Assembly: GCA_009746045.1 (NCBI GenBank)
Contig: RPFO01000418.1
Location: 1,640,833 to 1,704,832, forward strand
Length of the DNA stretch: 64,000 bases
Source: Mesostigma viride
Taxonomy: Eukaryota > Streptophyta > Mesostigmatophyceae > Mesostigmatales > Mesostigmataceae
Direction: 5' to 3'
Shown: positions 53,675 through 64,000 of the stretch, piece by piece
Layout of the letters: each line of letters starts with the position of its first letter
How positions within the stretch are numbered: position 1 is the first letter of the stretch
Program-made: the position numbers and the translations under genes
Notes under the pieces: generated by a model
Database searches by the model: none
Seen by the model: the letters and a program-made list of their open reading frames with translations, nothing else
Told to the model about the DNA's origin: nothing

Positions 53675-54608
53675 GTTTACAAATAAGGCTTCTCTGACAC
53701 CAGAACACCGCTGGGCGCTATTCCAGTATCTTATAGCACCCGCAATCGCAAAAAATAAACGCGAAAATTAAGCTCTCATAAGTAGGAACGGTATGTCAAT
53801 ATCAACACCCTCTCTCAATATCGTTACTCCTGAAAACACCGGGTGCAGCGCTCGTCAAATTCGCTCGGGCAAAAATGCACCAGGCGTCTGTGAGCACAGG
53901 ATGTGGTTTCATTTCTTCAGGGCCGGCTGGGGGCCGGGCCCGGGCCAAGTGTCCGTATGTGGCTCTGTGCGCTGTCAGGATGTGCGCTGGTTCTTTACCT
54001 GTCACATCGTGGCGCGCACGGTTGTCTAATAAATAGCTTCGCCGGATTCGCGAGCAAACTCGCGAGACATTAAAAAAAATGTAAGCTGTCCTGGCCTTCA
54101 TCCCGTACACAATGCGGCTGCGCAGAGCCCTCTTATAACCATCTTATCGCGTCACCGCTTTTCTTGCCTCGCTAGCTGCTACAGTTTTTGCGGCAGGCGA
54201 GCAAGTTTTACCAGCAAGCTCTCCGACGAACGGGGATGCGGGTCATGGTGCGCTTATAACAACAGCGGCAGGATTGTATTGACTGGATGAAGAAATTTAT
54301 GACGCTGCCTCCATTTTCGCGTATCGCCACCAACCTGGCATCTCCGCAGCGATTGATGATGAATTAGCATTTCCATCCAGGCAGGAATGTCTAGTGGTCA
54401 CGAGAAAGAATGCCTGGCGATGCTGTCTGAGGCACTGATTGGGGACAGTGGAAATAACATTTTTTGGAAGATCCTTTTGAGGTCAGAACAGGCTCAGTAC
54501 TAGGTATTTCTTTCTATTTAAAAAGTCTCTGTCCCTGGCGTAAGCTCCCCGTCCCATCGTGGTCGACAACAATCACTATTCTAGATCCATATTCGAGGAA
54601 TTCCAGCA
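53675..54608. other. divergent intergenic region
   Basis: Lies between two genes transcribed away from each other, so it should hold both promoters. No TATA box or known element was recognised with confidence. Confidence 0.4.
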
Positions 54609-55705
54609 ATGGGTCCTGCACACCGGGAGGGAAATGCACGTCATCTTTTTTCTGCACGCGAATACGCTGAGGCTGCTGACGAGTATGCACAGCTTGCTAA
54701 GGAGGAGCCTACCTGCGCAAAATGGCTGACGAACCGAGCGAAGTGCCTCCAGTACAACCTTGACAAGTACGTGGCGGCTGTGATAGTTCGCAAGAGAAGC
54801 ATCCTTGTCGATAAGGCCTGGTCTCGAAGCTACGAGATCGCCGCCCAGTGCCTGCTTACCCTCAAACGCAGCCAAGACGCGGAAGATGTGCTTTTGGAGG
54901 GGATGCAAGCAGCGCCCAGCCCTATCCTCAAAAAGCTTTTGCCTGATGCCCGTGCCGCCATCCATAACCAAACGATTGGCTTCCAGTGTGACCCCCTTAC
55001 CCTCCCGCGCGCGTTGAAGATCCTGCCTAATGAGAGCGGGTATGCCCAGTCACACCCTGGTGGGCGCCCTGATATCAAAACCCCCGATGCATCCGCACGC
55101 AGTCTGCGGATGGAATGGGGCCAGGGCTTGAGCAGGGACCAACAAACGGCCCTGCTTGACCAGGAGGAGCGGGCATCGCACATCTTGGACAAACGGCAGA
55201 AGGAGTTGAACCGGGCAGTAGAATTAGGAAAAGCGGGGCGGTACCGGAAGGCACTGGCCATGTACGAGTGGGAGGCCGAGGCTGGCTGCACGGCCGCCAT
55301 GGCAAGCCTCGCCAGCATCTTCATGCACGGCAAAGGCGTGCCGCCCGACGAAGCCAAGGGGATCGCCTGGGCGCGCCGATGCATCCTCGCGTGTCCAGCG
55401 CCAGAGTACCAAACCCTCGGGCTGCCTGACACGTCGGGGGCGACCTGCCAGGGGCTCCTGAGCGTGGCGTACGAGCGCGGTCTCGAAGGTCTGGACAAGG
55501 ACTTTATTCAGGCGGAGCCCTTGACGCGGCTGGCAGCAGAAGGGGGCAATCCTGTCGCCAGATGACTGAGTCGGCAATGGCGATCCAGCTGCGAGGCCGG
55601 CCGCCCGAGGAGTACGTGGCGTTCTACCGGCGCGCCACGAGCCTCGGTGTGCCGGTCGCCAAGGTGATTCTGGCGTTTGTGCTGTTACAGGGGTCCGCTT
55701 AAATT
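54609..55705 (+). CDS. TPR/Sel1-repeat protein, 3' end disrupted
   Basis: ATG in GCAATGG context. The first ~100 residues look like tetratricopeptide repeats (REYAEAADEYAQLAKEEPTC, AKWLTNRAKCLQ). From ~205 on, Sel1-like repeats appear (ALAMYEWEAEAGCTAAMASL, KGVPPDEAKGIAWARRC, AEPLTRLAAEGGNP). The frame stops at 55563-55565; in another frame the repeats continue (PEEYVAFYRRATSLGVPVAK) to about 55700. So a frameshift near 55560 and truncation by LINE debris at ~55701 damage it. Such proteins are scaffolds or adaptors; no specific role can be given. Confidence 0.7.
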
Positions 55706-55818
55706 AATTAACTTGAAGCGGCCTGAAGTAGGGTAGTTGACCTCGGTGTCGTCTAAGGACTGCATGTAGATTAATTAATTCATTCGTGCTCCCGTTGGGG
55801 AGTCACGGAGCATTAACC
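55706..55818 (-). mobile_element. LINE debris: ORF2 fragment and 3' hairpin
   Basis: AATTAATTAACTTGAAGCGG begins a minus-strand piece of LINE-B ORF2 (GRFK side, DDTEVNY). A second TTAATTAATTC tail with the GTGCTCC...GGAGCA hairpin (55787-55812) follows. Confidence 0.6.
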
Positions 55819-56256
55819 CCGATGGATGGATGGATGGATGGATGGATGGATGGATGGATGGATGGATGGATGGATGGATGGATGGATGGATGGATGGATG
55901 GATGGATGGAGGGAGGGAGGGAGGGAGGGAGGGAGGGAGGGAGGGAGGGAGGGAGGGAGGGAGGGAGGGAGGGAGGGAGGGAGGGAGGGAGGGAGGGAGG
56001 GAGGGAGGGAGGGAGGAGGGAGGGAGGGAGGAGGGAGGGAGGGAGGGAGGGAGGGAGGGAGGGAGGGAGGGAGGGAGGGAGGGAGGGAGGGAGGGAGGGA
56101 GGGAGGGAGGGAGGGAGGGAGGGAGGGAGGGAGGGAGGGAGGGAGGGAGGGAGGGAGGGAGGGAGGGAGGGAGGGAGGGAGGGAGGGAGGGAGGGAGGGA
56201 GGGAGGGAGGGAGGGAGGGATGGATGGATGGATGGATGGATGGATGGATGGATGGA
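55819..56256. repeat. GATG-GAGG-GATG sandwich microsatellite
   Basis: GATG units (55819-55907), then ~310 bp of GAGG with two short GAG slips, then GATG again to 56256. The flanking GATG blocks suggest the GAGG core expanded from a point-mutated GATG unit. Confidence 0.95.
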
Positions 56257-57545
56257 TTCTTACCTCGGAGGCAGGATTCTTACCTCGGGATCCAGCAGGC
56301 TTGGGACCTCGTCCGCCCCGCTCAGGCCGTCCACCGTCGCCTGCCCCGGGGCACGCCCGGCGTGTCCACTGTCGTCAGTCCTAGTATCTTCCTTGCCTGC
56401 GTTCATGAAAAACAACAAAAGACCTACGCGGGTATACTACACTGTGCCGACTGGATGGGTCTGCATCATTGCGAGCTTGAACGATCAGGGGAAGGGCTTG
56501 GCTTCACTCAGTTTCCCTTGAGGGGAGCGTGGGGTCCGCATTCCTGCGTGCCCTCCCCATGAGCCCTTTGTTCACGCTGGTTCCGGCCCTTTACGCCATC
56601 GCTCTCCGCCACCAGCTCTTTGCCCCGCAACCTCTCATCACAGCGGGTGCGTCCTGCGGCAGCTGCGGGCTTGCTCTGCATGGATACTACTGGGACGCAC
56701 TACATCGCGTGCATGGGTGGCCAGCAAAACCAGAACTGGTTCCTCTATCTCCATACCGCTCTCCTCCGCGGGTGGTGTGTGCCATGGTTCGGTCGGTCTT
56801 TCCCCACTCCACCATCAAGTGCGAGGACGCGGATGGGGCCGCCCTCTACTCACCCAACCACCGCCCCGACATTACCGTGCTTGACTACGACGGGCAGGGT
56901 TGCCACCTGCTCATCGATGTCTCGGTGGCTCGGCCACTCTCCGGTCGCCACATCCTCCGGGCGGCTGTGGATGTCGGCGCTGCTGCATGCCGCTGTGGCT
57001 GAGCGCGACAAGTTTGCCTCCTACGGCAATGTGGGGCCCCACCGGTCGGGTCATCCCCTTTGTCCTTGAGGGGAATAAATATCAGAGAGGGGCCGCCCTC
57101 TACTCACCCAACCACCGCCCCGACATTACCGTGCTTAACTACGACGGGCATGGTTGCCACCTGCTCATCGACGTCTCCGTGGCTCGGCCGCTCTCCGGTC
57201 GCCACATCCTCCGGGCGGCTGTGGATGCTGGCGCTGCTGCCGCTGTGGCTGAGCGCAACAAGTTTGCCTCCTACGGCAATGTGGGGCCCCACCGGGTCAT
57301 CCCCATTGTCCTTGAGGAGTTCGGGGCCATGGGCCCCAAGACAGCGGAGTTTTTCCACGAGTGCTGCCAGCGCCGTACGTGAAGACCGCCTCGACCTCGA
57401 GGCCGGTCAGACCGGCCCGTGGTCTGCATGCCCGCACGTGGTCCTCGTATTGGCGGCAGCGCCTGTCACTCGCCCTCACTCGCACCGTGGCTGATGTGTT
57501 ATTCCGCCGCACCCGGGCCGACTTTGTCGCGACCCTTGCGGTCTA
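56257..57545 (+). pseudogene. RLE-type LINE C-terminal region, duplicated
   Basis: 56380-57000 holds the post-RT region ([20 protein letters not shown]), a CCHC-like finger split over two frames (ASCGSCG, then GTHYIACMGG) and the endonuclease block HRPDITVLDYDG...LLIDVSVARPL. From about 57081 the endonuclease block is repeated with a longer C-terminus (VIPIVLEEFGAMGPKTAEFF). Role: target nicking by R2-like LINEs. No RT is present. Confidence 0.65.
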
Positions 57546-57765
57546 GATAGATCCCTCCCAGGCCTGCATGGTGGGCCGGCAGCGATGTTGCTGCGTGTCG
57601 TAGTTTTGTGATGTAGTTAGTTGTACCTCGTGCAGCTGGCGTGATCCTCGGATGTCCGTGTCAGATTACTATTAATGTCTTCAGGGTTCTTCTCCTTTTC
57701 GGGCTTTTCCTTATGTTGCATGCCCATCTCACCTCCGTAATCTATCATTCTCAATGAATCTATAT
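57546..57765 (+). other. RLE-LINE 3' UTR-like sequence
   Basis: Contains the blocks shared with 28440-28577, ending TCATTCTCAATGAAT; here it is not palindromic. Confidence 0.5.
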
Positions 57766-58106
57766 CAGAATTGGTACTTGTACTTGCACTCTGTTCTCCT
57801 GAAGGTGGTGTTCGCCATGGTCCGGTCCGTTTCCCCCCACGCGCACATCCGATCTGAGGATGCAGATGGCACGGCTTTCTACTCCCCCACCAACCACCGA
57901 CCTGACATCGTGGTTCTGGACTTTGAGGGAGGCGGCCGGCACTTGCTCATTCACGTTTCGATCTGTGGCTCGCCCCTTGGCTCTTAGCCATGTGGTTTGT
58001 GCATCGTAGGCCGCGGGCTACACGGCGGATCGGGCTGAGCGGGCCAAGCTCACGGCCTATGGGGACGTCGGGCACCTCCGTGTGGTGCCCTTTATCTTAA
58101 TTAATT
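57766..58106 (+). pseudogene. third RLE endonuclease fragment
   Basis: VRSVSPHAHIRSEDADGTAF, NHRPDIVVLDFEGGGRHLLI, then a frameshift and VVPF just before a TTAATTAATTAA tail (58098-58108). Confidence 0.6.
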
Positions 58107-58411
58107 AAACTCGTGCAGTTAGCATATTGGGGCACCAACGTGCTACTAAGATGGATGCAGGTCGAGGAGACCTTTTCAACGCCGTGTCAACCGCCTAGAA
58201 CAGACGAGGGACTAGAGAGATATCAGGTCCCGAAGTACTGCCGACCGGTGGGCGGGGGCGGGGCACTCTCAGGGCATAGTGGACAGGACACGTGGTAGGC
58301 AGTGCCTGCACAGGCTTAGCCTGAACCATCACGTGACTGGGACACAGTGTACTGAGGACGCAACGGTCCTGTGGCTAGTAGAGGCCAGTAGCCAGCCAGC
58401 AGGTCTGCAAG
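58107..58411. other. unassigned spacer
   Basis: No gene recognised. It ends with the left TSD (58401-58411) of the next LINE. Confidence 0.4.
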
Positions 58412-60715
58412 CTTCGGCACCTCGCTGACAAGCTGCCCGCGGCCGGGGCCCTACTGCCCCCCCGCCGCCCGCCCCGCTTCACCAGCCTGCACCGGCTCCC
58501 CGCCGTCATCCAGGCCCGGCAAGCCCTGCGCGACAACAGCGACCCCGCCCGCTACGCCCGCCTCAAAGCCGATTACCACTCGGCCATCCGGCAGGCGCCC
58601 AAGGAGCAGGAGGACCTTCATGTCCGCGAGTACTTCGCCCACCTCAAGGACCAGCACGGCAAGTACGCCTGGACCCGCCTGCGTCACGCCCAACGGCCCG
58701 CCGGCGGCGCGCAGCCGGCGCCGCGGACGCTCTCTGGCTCACCGCAGCAGCAGCTCGACCAGTGGTATTCCTCCCAGTCCCGGCTGCTCGGCGCCCCCCG
58801 CCGCCTCCGCCGCTTGGCCCTCTGGCGGCCGCACGCCTGGCAGTAGCACCTGCGGACGTCCCTGCGCCGCCCACGCCGCCCGCCGCTGAGCAGGACTACA
58901 CGTACCCAGCCCTGACGGAACCCCTGGCCGACCCCAACGAGCTCCCGCCGTTCACCGAGCTCGAGCTGAGCACCGCCGCCAAGCAACTCCGCTTCTATGC
59001 CGCCGTTGGACCTGACCAGCTCCCAGCCCCGGTGATTAAGCTGACGGCGCTCACGGGGTTCCTGCTTGACGTCTGCAACCGGATCCTGCTTGCCGACGCG
59101 CCGCCGATTCCTGCGTGGCAGCACAGCTACCGTATTATGCTGTACAAAAACAAAGGTTCCCCTGACGACCCCGCCAACTACAGAGGAGTCTGCATCCAGA
59201 GCGCCGCACTTAAGTTGTTCATGCGCATGATCCTCAACCGCCTTCGTTCTGCTCTCGACTGTCACCTTGGGGCAAGTCAAATGGGCTTCCGTCCTGGGCG
59301 CAACACCGTCATGGCCATCTTCGTCGCGCGTCGCCTCTTCGAGGAAATCGCTCTCCTGCAACCTGGTGAGTTTCCCGCAATCTTGATCTTCGTCGACTTC
59401 ATCAAGGCTTTTGATTCTGTCCTCTGGGACGCTCTATGGGCTGTACTTGCTCGCGCTCGCGTCCCCACTCCCCTGATTACCGTCATCCGCACGCTGTATG
59501 AGGGGTCGACCACTTCGGTGCGCACTCAACCCGGCATTACCCCACCATGCCCACTGCAGACCGGCGTCTGGCAGGGTTGCGTCCTGTCGCCGTACCTGTT
59601 TATTATTGTAGTGGATTCTGTTATGCGCCAGGCACGTGCTCGCTTTGCTAGCATTGCAGGCCGTGCCCCTGGCGGCCTGGCCTAGCGATCACGAACGAGC
59701 TTGGAGAAGGGGGGCCGACTAACAAGCAGAATTTACTAGCTGACCTCATTTATGCCGACGACATCACGCTCATCGAGAAGCCGGAGTCTGCCCAACTTTG
59801 GCTGGACTGCCTGGCGCTCGAGGCTCGGGCGGTTGGTCTAGAAATCAGCCCCAAAACGGAGGCCCTGGCCCTCGGCATGGCAGGGCCCCCACCCACACTC
59901 CGCCTCTTAGACGATGCGGAGGTCAACTACCCTCCTTCAGGCCGCTTCAAGCTGCTCGGCAGTTGGCTTCCCGACTGCGAGGACGACATGACGACACGGA
60001 TCGGCATGGCGTGGGCGCACCTCCATGACCACCGCCGCTGGTGGAGCAACCCCGCCCTACCCCGGATCGTCAAGCGTGACCTCTTCAAGGTCGTCATTCT
60101 GACGATCCTGACCTACGGCGCCGAGACGTGGGCACTGGGCACTGACGCAGGAGCTGGAGCAACGACTCGACGGCGCCGTCACCAAGATGCTGCGCCAGGC
60201 CCTTAACATCCCCTTTGGTTTGCACATTAGTAATGAGGATTTGTACGCTGATTTGCCCTATGTTTCCCACATTATTAGGCACAGGCGCCTGGGCCTAGCC
60301 GGGCACCTGGCCCGCACAGATCAGGTCGATACATCAGATAGACTAGCTGGCACCAAGCCCGCCCAGCCTGGGCGATATGTCCTCACCTGGCGTGCCCCCG
60401 GCCGCGCGCGGCAGGGCCGCCACCCGTGGACTTTTCGTGATAGACTCGGCATGGACATGTGCTACACTAGACGTGACGGGCTCACCCCCGGGCAGCCTCC
60501 TGGTTTGTCTGTAATATGGAGGCAGATGGTGCGCAAGGATAGATGGCAAGTAGTGATGAAGGAGACCACCCCCAAGCCTGTGGGGGCTCCGCGTGTGACC
60601 AAGTATGGCATTCATAGCGATTCGGGCCGCGGTGCCCACACCCCTGTAACTAGGACCTAGATAGCTTATTTATATATAGCCGCAGTCACGTGTCTATTAA
60701 TTAATTAATTAATTA
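58412..60715 (+). mobile_element. LINE-B copy 3, 5'-truncated, 11-bp TSD
   Basis: TSD AGGTCTGCAAG at 58401-58411 and 60716-60726. It contains ORF2 from the region before RT to the stop, a short 3' UTR and a TTAA tail (60698-60715). It is the best-preserved LINE here. Confidence 0.9.
58420..60660 (+). pseudogene. LINE-B ORF2 with full RT domain, three frames
   Basis: RT core in one frame to 59685 (LYKNKGSPDDPANYRGVCIQ, GFRPGRNTVMAI, DFIKAFDSVLWDAL, PLQTGVWQGCVLSPYLF). After a shift, LIYADDITLIEKPES and FKLLGSWLPDCEDD follow; after a second shift near 60140, the C-terminal LRQALNIPFGLH to GAHTPVTRT. The catalytic F(V)DF and YADD are present. The APE endonuclease is lost by 5' truncation. Confidence 0.85.
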
Positions 60716-60726
60716 AGGTCTGCAAG

Positions 60727-61080
60727 GATGTAAGTCCATGCAGAACTGTGGCATGCAGGTCCTGTGCTGTCATAGACACACGATAGCCAGAGATTCCTGT
60801 ATGCTGCCTGCAACAAGGATGCAGGGCAGCGATACGAGGCTCTGGCAAAGTAGCGTTGCACAGCGTTGCTCATAACCGAGGAACAAGGATGGAACGAGGT
60901 TGCATATAGCTCGACTGGCTCAACGAGGCAACTAGCGTCTTCACACACGAACCTTGGTCGTCACGACGAGTGGCGAGCCTATCGAGGGTCGTAGGCCTGG
61001 TGTGAGGATAAAGGTTGCTAGCCAGCAGCCTAGGGTCATTCCAGCCAGCAAGACCAGGAGCTCACAAGCTCTGCTGACGA
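60727..61080. other. no gene seen
   Basis: Unique sequence with the words CAGCGTTGC and CACAGCGTTGC repeated; nothing recognised. Confidence 0.4.
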
Positions 61081-61228
61081 GTTGCTGTGCAAATCGTGCT
61101 CCTGTTGGGGAGTCACGGAGCACCGAAGTGCTTTTAATCCCTGTGTGTGCATGATAGGAGAAAGGGCAGAGACCCCCATTCTCCTTCATGCCAAAGGCAT
61201 GCCACAGCTGCAATCGGACACGCTAAAC
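61081..61228 (-). mobile_element. ORF1-only LINE 3' UTR fragment
   Basis: GTGCTCCTGTTGGGGAG hairpin onward matches 29299-29440, without the TTAA tail on its left. Confidence 0.65.
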
Positions 61229-61292
61229 GGCCCTTTGTCTTGGAGGAGTTCGGGGCCGTGGGGACCCTGACGGCCAGCTTCTTTAACCCATA
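61229..61292 (+). pseudogene. short RLE endonuclease fragment
   Basis: PFVLEEFGAVGTLTASFFN followed by a stop matches the C-terminal end of the RLE blocks at 28868 and 57300. Confidence 0.55.
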
Positions 61293-61298
61293 GTCCGG

Positions 61299-61369
61299 AA
61301 ACAGTTCGATATATCGAACTGTTTGACCCCCGGTGGCGCGGCGCTCAATTCCCGGAGCGCCGCGCCACC
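61299..61369. repeat. two adjacent perfect inverted repeats
   Basis: A 26-bp palindrome (13-bp arm AAACAGTTCGATA, 61299-61324) is followed 7 bp later by a hairpin with 15-bp arms (GGTGGCGCGGCGCTC, 61332-61346 and 61355-61369) and an 8-base loop. Neither is explained by the LINE fragments on the left. Confidence 0.85.
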
Positions 61370-61739
61370 TGTGACGGAGGGAAGTTGTCCGGTGGGTCTG
61401 GGAACCCTTAGTTAGGGACGAAGGTGATGCATAGGTTTGGGGGTAATATTAGCCATAGCCTGGTAATTACAACGTGTGTTGAGACAGTATCACGTGACTT
61501 TGGCGGGAAATTTTCACTCGCGCGCGCGCGTAACGAGATATGGCTGCTAGCGTGCCGTTATCAATGAAATTTTGCGTCTCGTGGCAGCCGGTGAGGGCGC
61601 GTCGGTGGAGAAGGTGTGTGGGGGGGAGGTGGAGCTATGCGAGGAGGGCCGGGGCTCAGGTGACGGTGGGGATTGCGGGGAGCTCGGCAGCCAGCCAGCG
61701 TGCGGCCCACAGCTGCCACAACATCTGCAGCGATCGAGG
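61370..61739. other. unassigned, with GC alternation
   Basis: Contains a CGCGCGCGCG tract (61518-61528) and GC-rich purine sequence; no gene recognised. Confidence 0.35.
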
Positions 61740-62345
61740 GGAGTCTGTCTCCATATTACAGACAAACCAGGAGGCTGCCCGGGTGTAAGCCCGTCTCGTC
61801 TACTAGGGTAGCACATTAATTAATTAATTAATAGACACGTGACTGCGTCACGTGAGCATAAGTCCTCAGTGGGAGGGGAACATGGGATGGAATGGATGGT
61901 GTAAGCTATCTAGGTCCTAGTTGTAGGGGTGTGGGCACCTGACACCTCGGCCCGAATCGCTATGAATGTCATACACGGTCACACGCGGAGCGCCCCCACG
62001 TACAGACTTGGGGGTGGTCTCCTTCATCACTACATGCCATCTACCTTGCGTACCATCTGCCTCCATTAATTAATTAATAGACACGTGACTGCGTCACGTG
62101 AGCATAAGTCCTCAGTGGGAGGGGAACATGGGATGAAATGGATGGTATAAGCTATCTGAGGTCCTAGTTACAGGGGTGTGGGCACGTACCGCGGCCCGAA
62201 TCGCTATGAATGCCATACTTGGTCACACGCGGAGCCCCCACAGGCTTGGGGGTGGTCTCCTTCATCACTACTTGCCATCTATCCTTGCGCACCATCTCAG
62301 GGTAGCACATGTCCATGCCTATAGTCTATCACGGAAAGTCCATGA
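61740..62345 (-). mobile_element. two LINE-B 3' ends in tandem, joined at TTAA tails
   Basis: Minus strand: one 3' end has its tail at 62066-62075, the next at 61815-61832. Each has the CACGTGAC-NNN-GTCACGTG inverted repeat next to the tail and the end of ORF2 beyond. One copy appears inserted at the tail of the other. The left piece (61740-61812) is another ORF2 fragment. Confidence 0.7.
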
Positions 62346-64000
62346 TGGGATCGAGATCATGTATAGCATGTATTCTCTTTCTGATGGATGGGCCGGGTGA
62401 GCGGAGCTGCGAAAACTAACAAAGCTAACTCTTAAGGGGAGGGGACACCCCTAAAGGGCACTTTTCTGGAAACCATACCTATGCCATGTGCTAAAAATCC
62501 AATGATGATTGGGGACCATAAATATGATTTTAAAAAAATTTTCCAGCCACTTGGGGGTGGTACTAGCCCCCACCATACACCGGTTACGCGCTAAAAATAG
62601 AAAAAGACGCTATTTTAGTCACATTTTTCCTAGGACAATGGGCAAACATATTGGGACCAAATCACATATTCCCGCATAGTTCCCCCACTTTTGAGAAAGT
62701 CTGCCTAATTGGGACCAATACATAAGCATGGATGCACCAGTTATTAATTTTCCCGCAAAAAGGGTCCTTTTTTAATGAAAAAAAAATAAATCAAATCATA
62801 AACACTTCAAATGTTGCCATACCATATATTCCCAAATACTAGAGAGGGGGGGACATGCAGCCCCAAAATTTCAGGTCATTCTGACCACCACAGCTCCAGT
62901 TATTAACGTTCTTAGGTTGTCACCAATGACGAAGCTAAGGGAGGTTTTAGCCAGTATTTAACCACACTAACACCCCTTTATTCATCCAAGCCACGTGAAA
63001 ACTGGCCAAACCACACACTACCATCCTCTGCACATATGGTACCTCCTATGTTCAAGGTTTGACGACATTCTGACAAGAACTGCCCAAGTTACAACCATTC
63101 CAAGACGGCCACCCATGTAGACGCTACAAGGAAATTAGAGTAACCATTTAGCCACACTAGCACCTCCTTCTTCATCAAAGACATCTGCAAACTGACCAAA
63201 GCACACATAATTAACTCTTGCACGCTGACGGCAACGCATGCTCAATGTGGGGGGTCATTGTGACAAGAACTACTCAAGTTGATGGGTTTCCTATATGACC
63301 ACCTGACAAGGCGCTAAGAACCACTCAGTAAGTTAGTAACACCACAATGCCACTTCATATGCCATCCAACATGCACCAAATCCATGCTGAATATGTTATG
63401 AAGTACAAAGGGGTGGCCACGCACCTCATACGTCTTCATCGTCCCTCGAGCATGGCCAGCCTTGTAAATATGTGCATAGCCTTGACGATGGTAGCCCTAA
63501 CATGCCTAAGCAGCATTTCCTATGTTTCTCCCAGGTTAGAGTGTAAGGTTGATGCCTACCAAGCTAATCAACACAACAACACCTCCTAAACTGTCCTCCC
63601 CAGCATGGATGACAAACTGGGACTATGGAGGGCAAGGAACCAAGTAGGAACATGGTATATATAGCTTGCATGCAGTCATGCATGTCAACCATGGTTGGCT
63701 CAGCACATTGTAGTCTTATCACATCATCATAACAAAGGAAAGCTCAAACAACCAATGGTGCCTGCTATCTACATGCAGTCACACAAATGCAATATCTCCA
63801 ACATCATCATCACTATAACACTTCCATCCCTGCACGATAAAATGCAAATAAACAATTGGCGGCCCTTCAGCGCATGAGTGCTGTGATGCCGCTGCATGCG
63901 GCCTGCGAAGAGAGGGTGCGTCACTCTCACACAACAAGAAGCGTCCATACGCACAACATCCTTGCCACAACACGTTTTATGAAATGCCTTATACCTTCCC
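62346..64000. other. gene-free tail with degenerate repeats
   Basis: A/T-rich sequence without credible genes. A ~190-bp degenerate tandem is suggested by CCACACTAACACCCCTTTATTC near 62965 and CCACACTAGCACCTCCTTCTTC near 63153, each followed by AACTGxCCAAA and TGACAAGAACT. The words CATGCAGCCC and TTTCAGG (62853-62875) recall the 184-bp repeats at 6575-7310. Possibly the subterminal region of a large DNA transposon running out of the window. Confidence 0.4.

Noticed and set aside
55786-56562. Long DGWM/GGRE frames
   Set aside because: GATG and GAGG microsatellite translation running into LINE sequence.

Overview
The window is nuclear DNA of a eukaryote, most likely a microalga. The evidence is one host gene split by seven exons with GT-AG introns (oligopeptidase B, minus strand, 37217-53674), dense nested retrotransposons of algal style (chromovirus-type Ty3/gypsy, DIRS-like tyrosine-recombinase element, LINEs with APE-type or restriction-like endonuclease) and very long simple repeats. 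Green algae of prasinophyte type fit the repeat style, but the species cannot be told from sequence alone. No rRNA, CRISPR, operon or convincing intact tRNA was seen. Many coding frames are broken by single-base shifts, so decay and long-read assembly error cannot be separated here.

Layout. 1-6012 is a graveyard of LINE ends; two insertions are dated by clean target-site duplications (TSDs). 6013-27857 is a nest of Ty3/gypsy elements. An outer, older copy survives as an integrase fragment (6013-6388, 10549-10957), an inverted chromodomain segment (about 10958-11337), ORF3 pieces and a 3' LTR (27285-27857). Its integrase is split by a 4.16-kb element with CAC termini (6389-10548) that carries four 184-bp repeats and the giant ACGC and CCCT microsatellites. 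Its ORF3 is split by a young inner copy of the same family (12622-25939, LTRs differing at 2 of 572 bases, TSD CCGCG). The inner copy has LTR, ORF0 (a viroplasmin/RNase H1 hybrid-binding-like protein), gag, pol with chromodomain, ORF3 and LTR. It is itself hit by a 1,760-bp TGT/ACA element (18668-20427, TSD ATAG) and a 785-bp inverted-repeat element (23070-23854).

27858-36045 holds a LINE with a restriction-like endonuclease, a 94-bp perfect palindrome, an ORF1-only LINE derivative and a decayed APE-type LINE that carries three smaller insertions. 36046-37216 has no gene. 37217-53674 is the oligopeptidase B gene: seven exons, 768 codons including the stop, catalytic Ser/Asp/His all present. 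Its introns hold a DIRS-like element (40273-45260, containing a second copy of the 785-bp element), a 3.1-kb array of 8-bp units and a GGGT array. Throughout the gene, exon edges are 'echoed' as degenerate copies inside the neighbouring introns. 53675-54608 is the upstream interval shared with a divergent TPR/Sel1-repeat gene (54609-55705), whose 3' end is cut by LINE debris. 55706-64000 is again LINE debris, a GATG/GAGG microsatellite, a 2.3-kb LINE with an 11-bp TSD, two adjacent perfect inverted repeats (61299-61369), and a gene-free tail with degenerate subterminal-type repeats.

The most unusual signals are: the extra ORFs (ORF0 and ORF3) of the Ty3/gypsy family; the exon-edge echoes in the oligopeptidase B introns; a 2A-like motif between RNase H and tyrosine recombinase of the DIRS-like element; a 785-bp inverted-repeat element with no visible TSD at a site whose empty form is present in the same window; and ORF1-only LINEs ending in a hairpin plus a TTAA tail.
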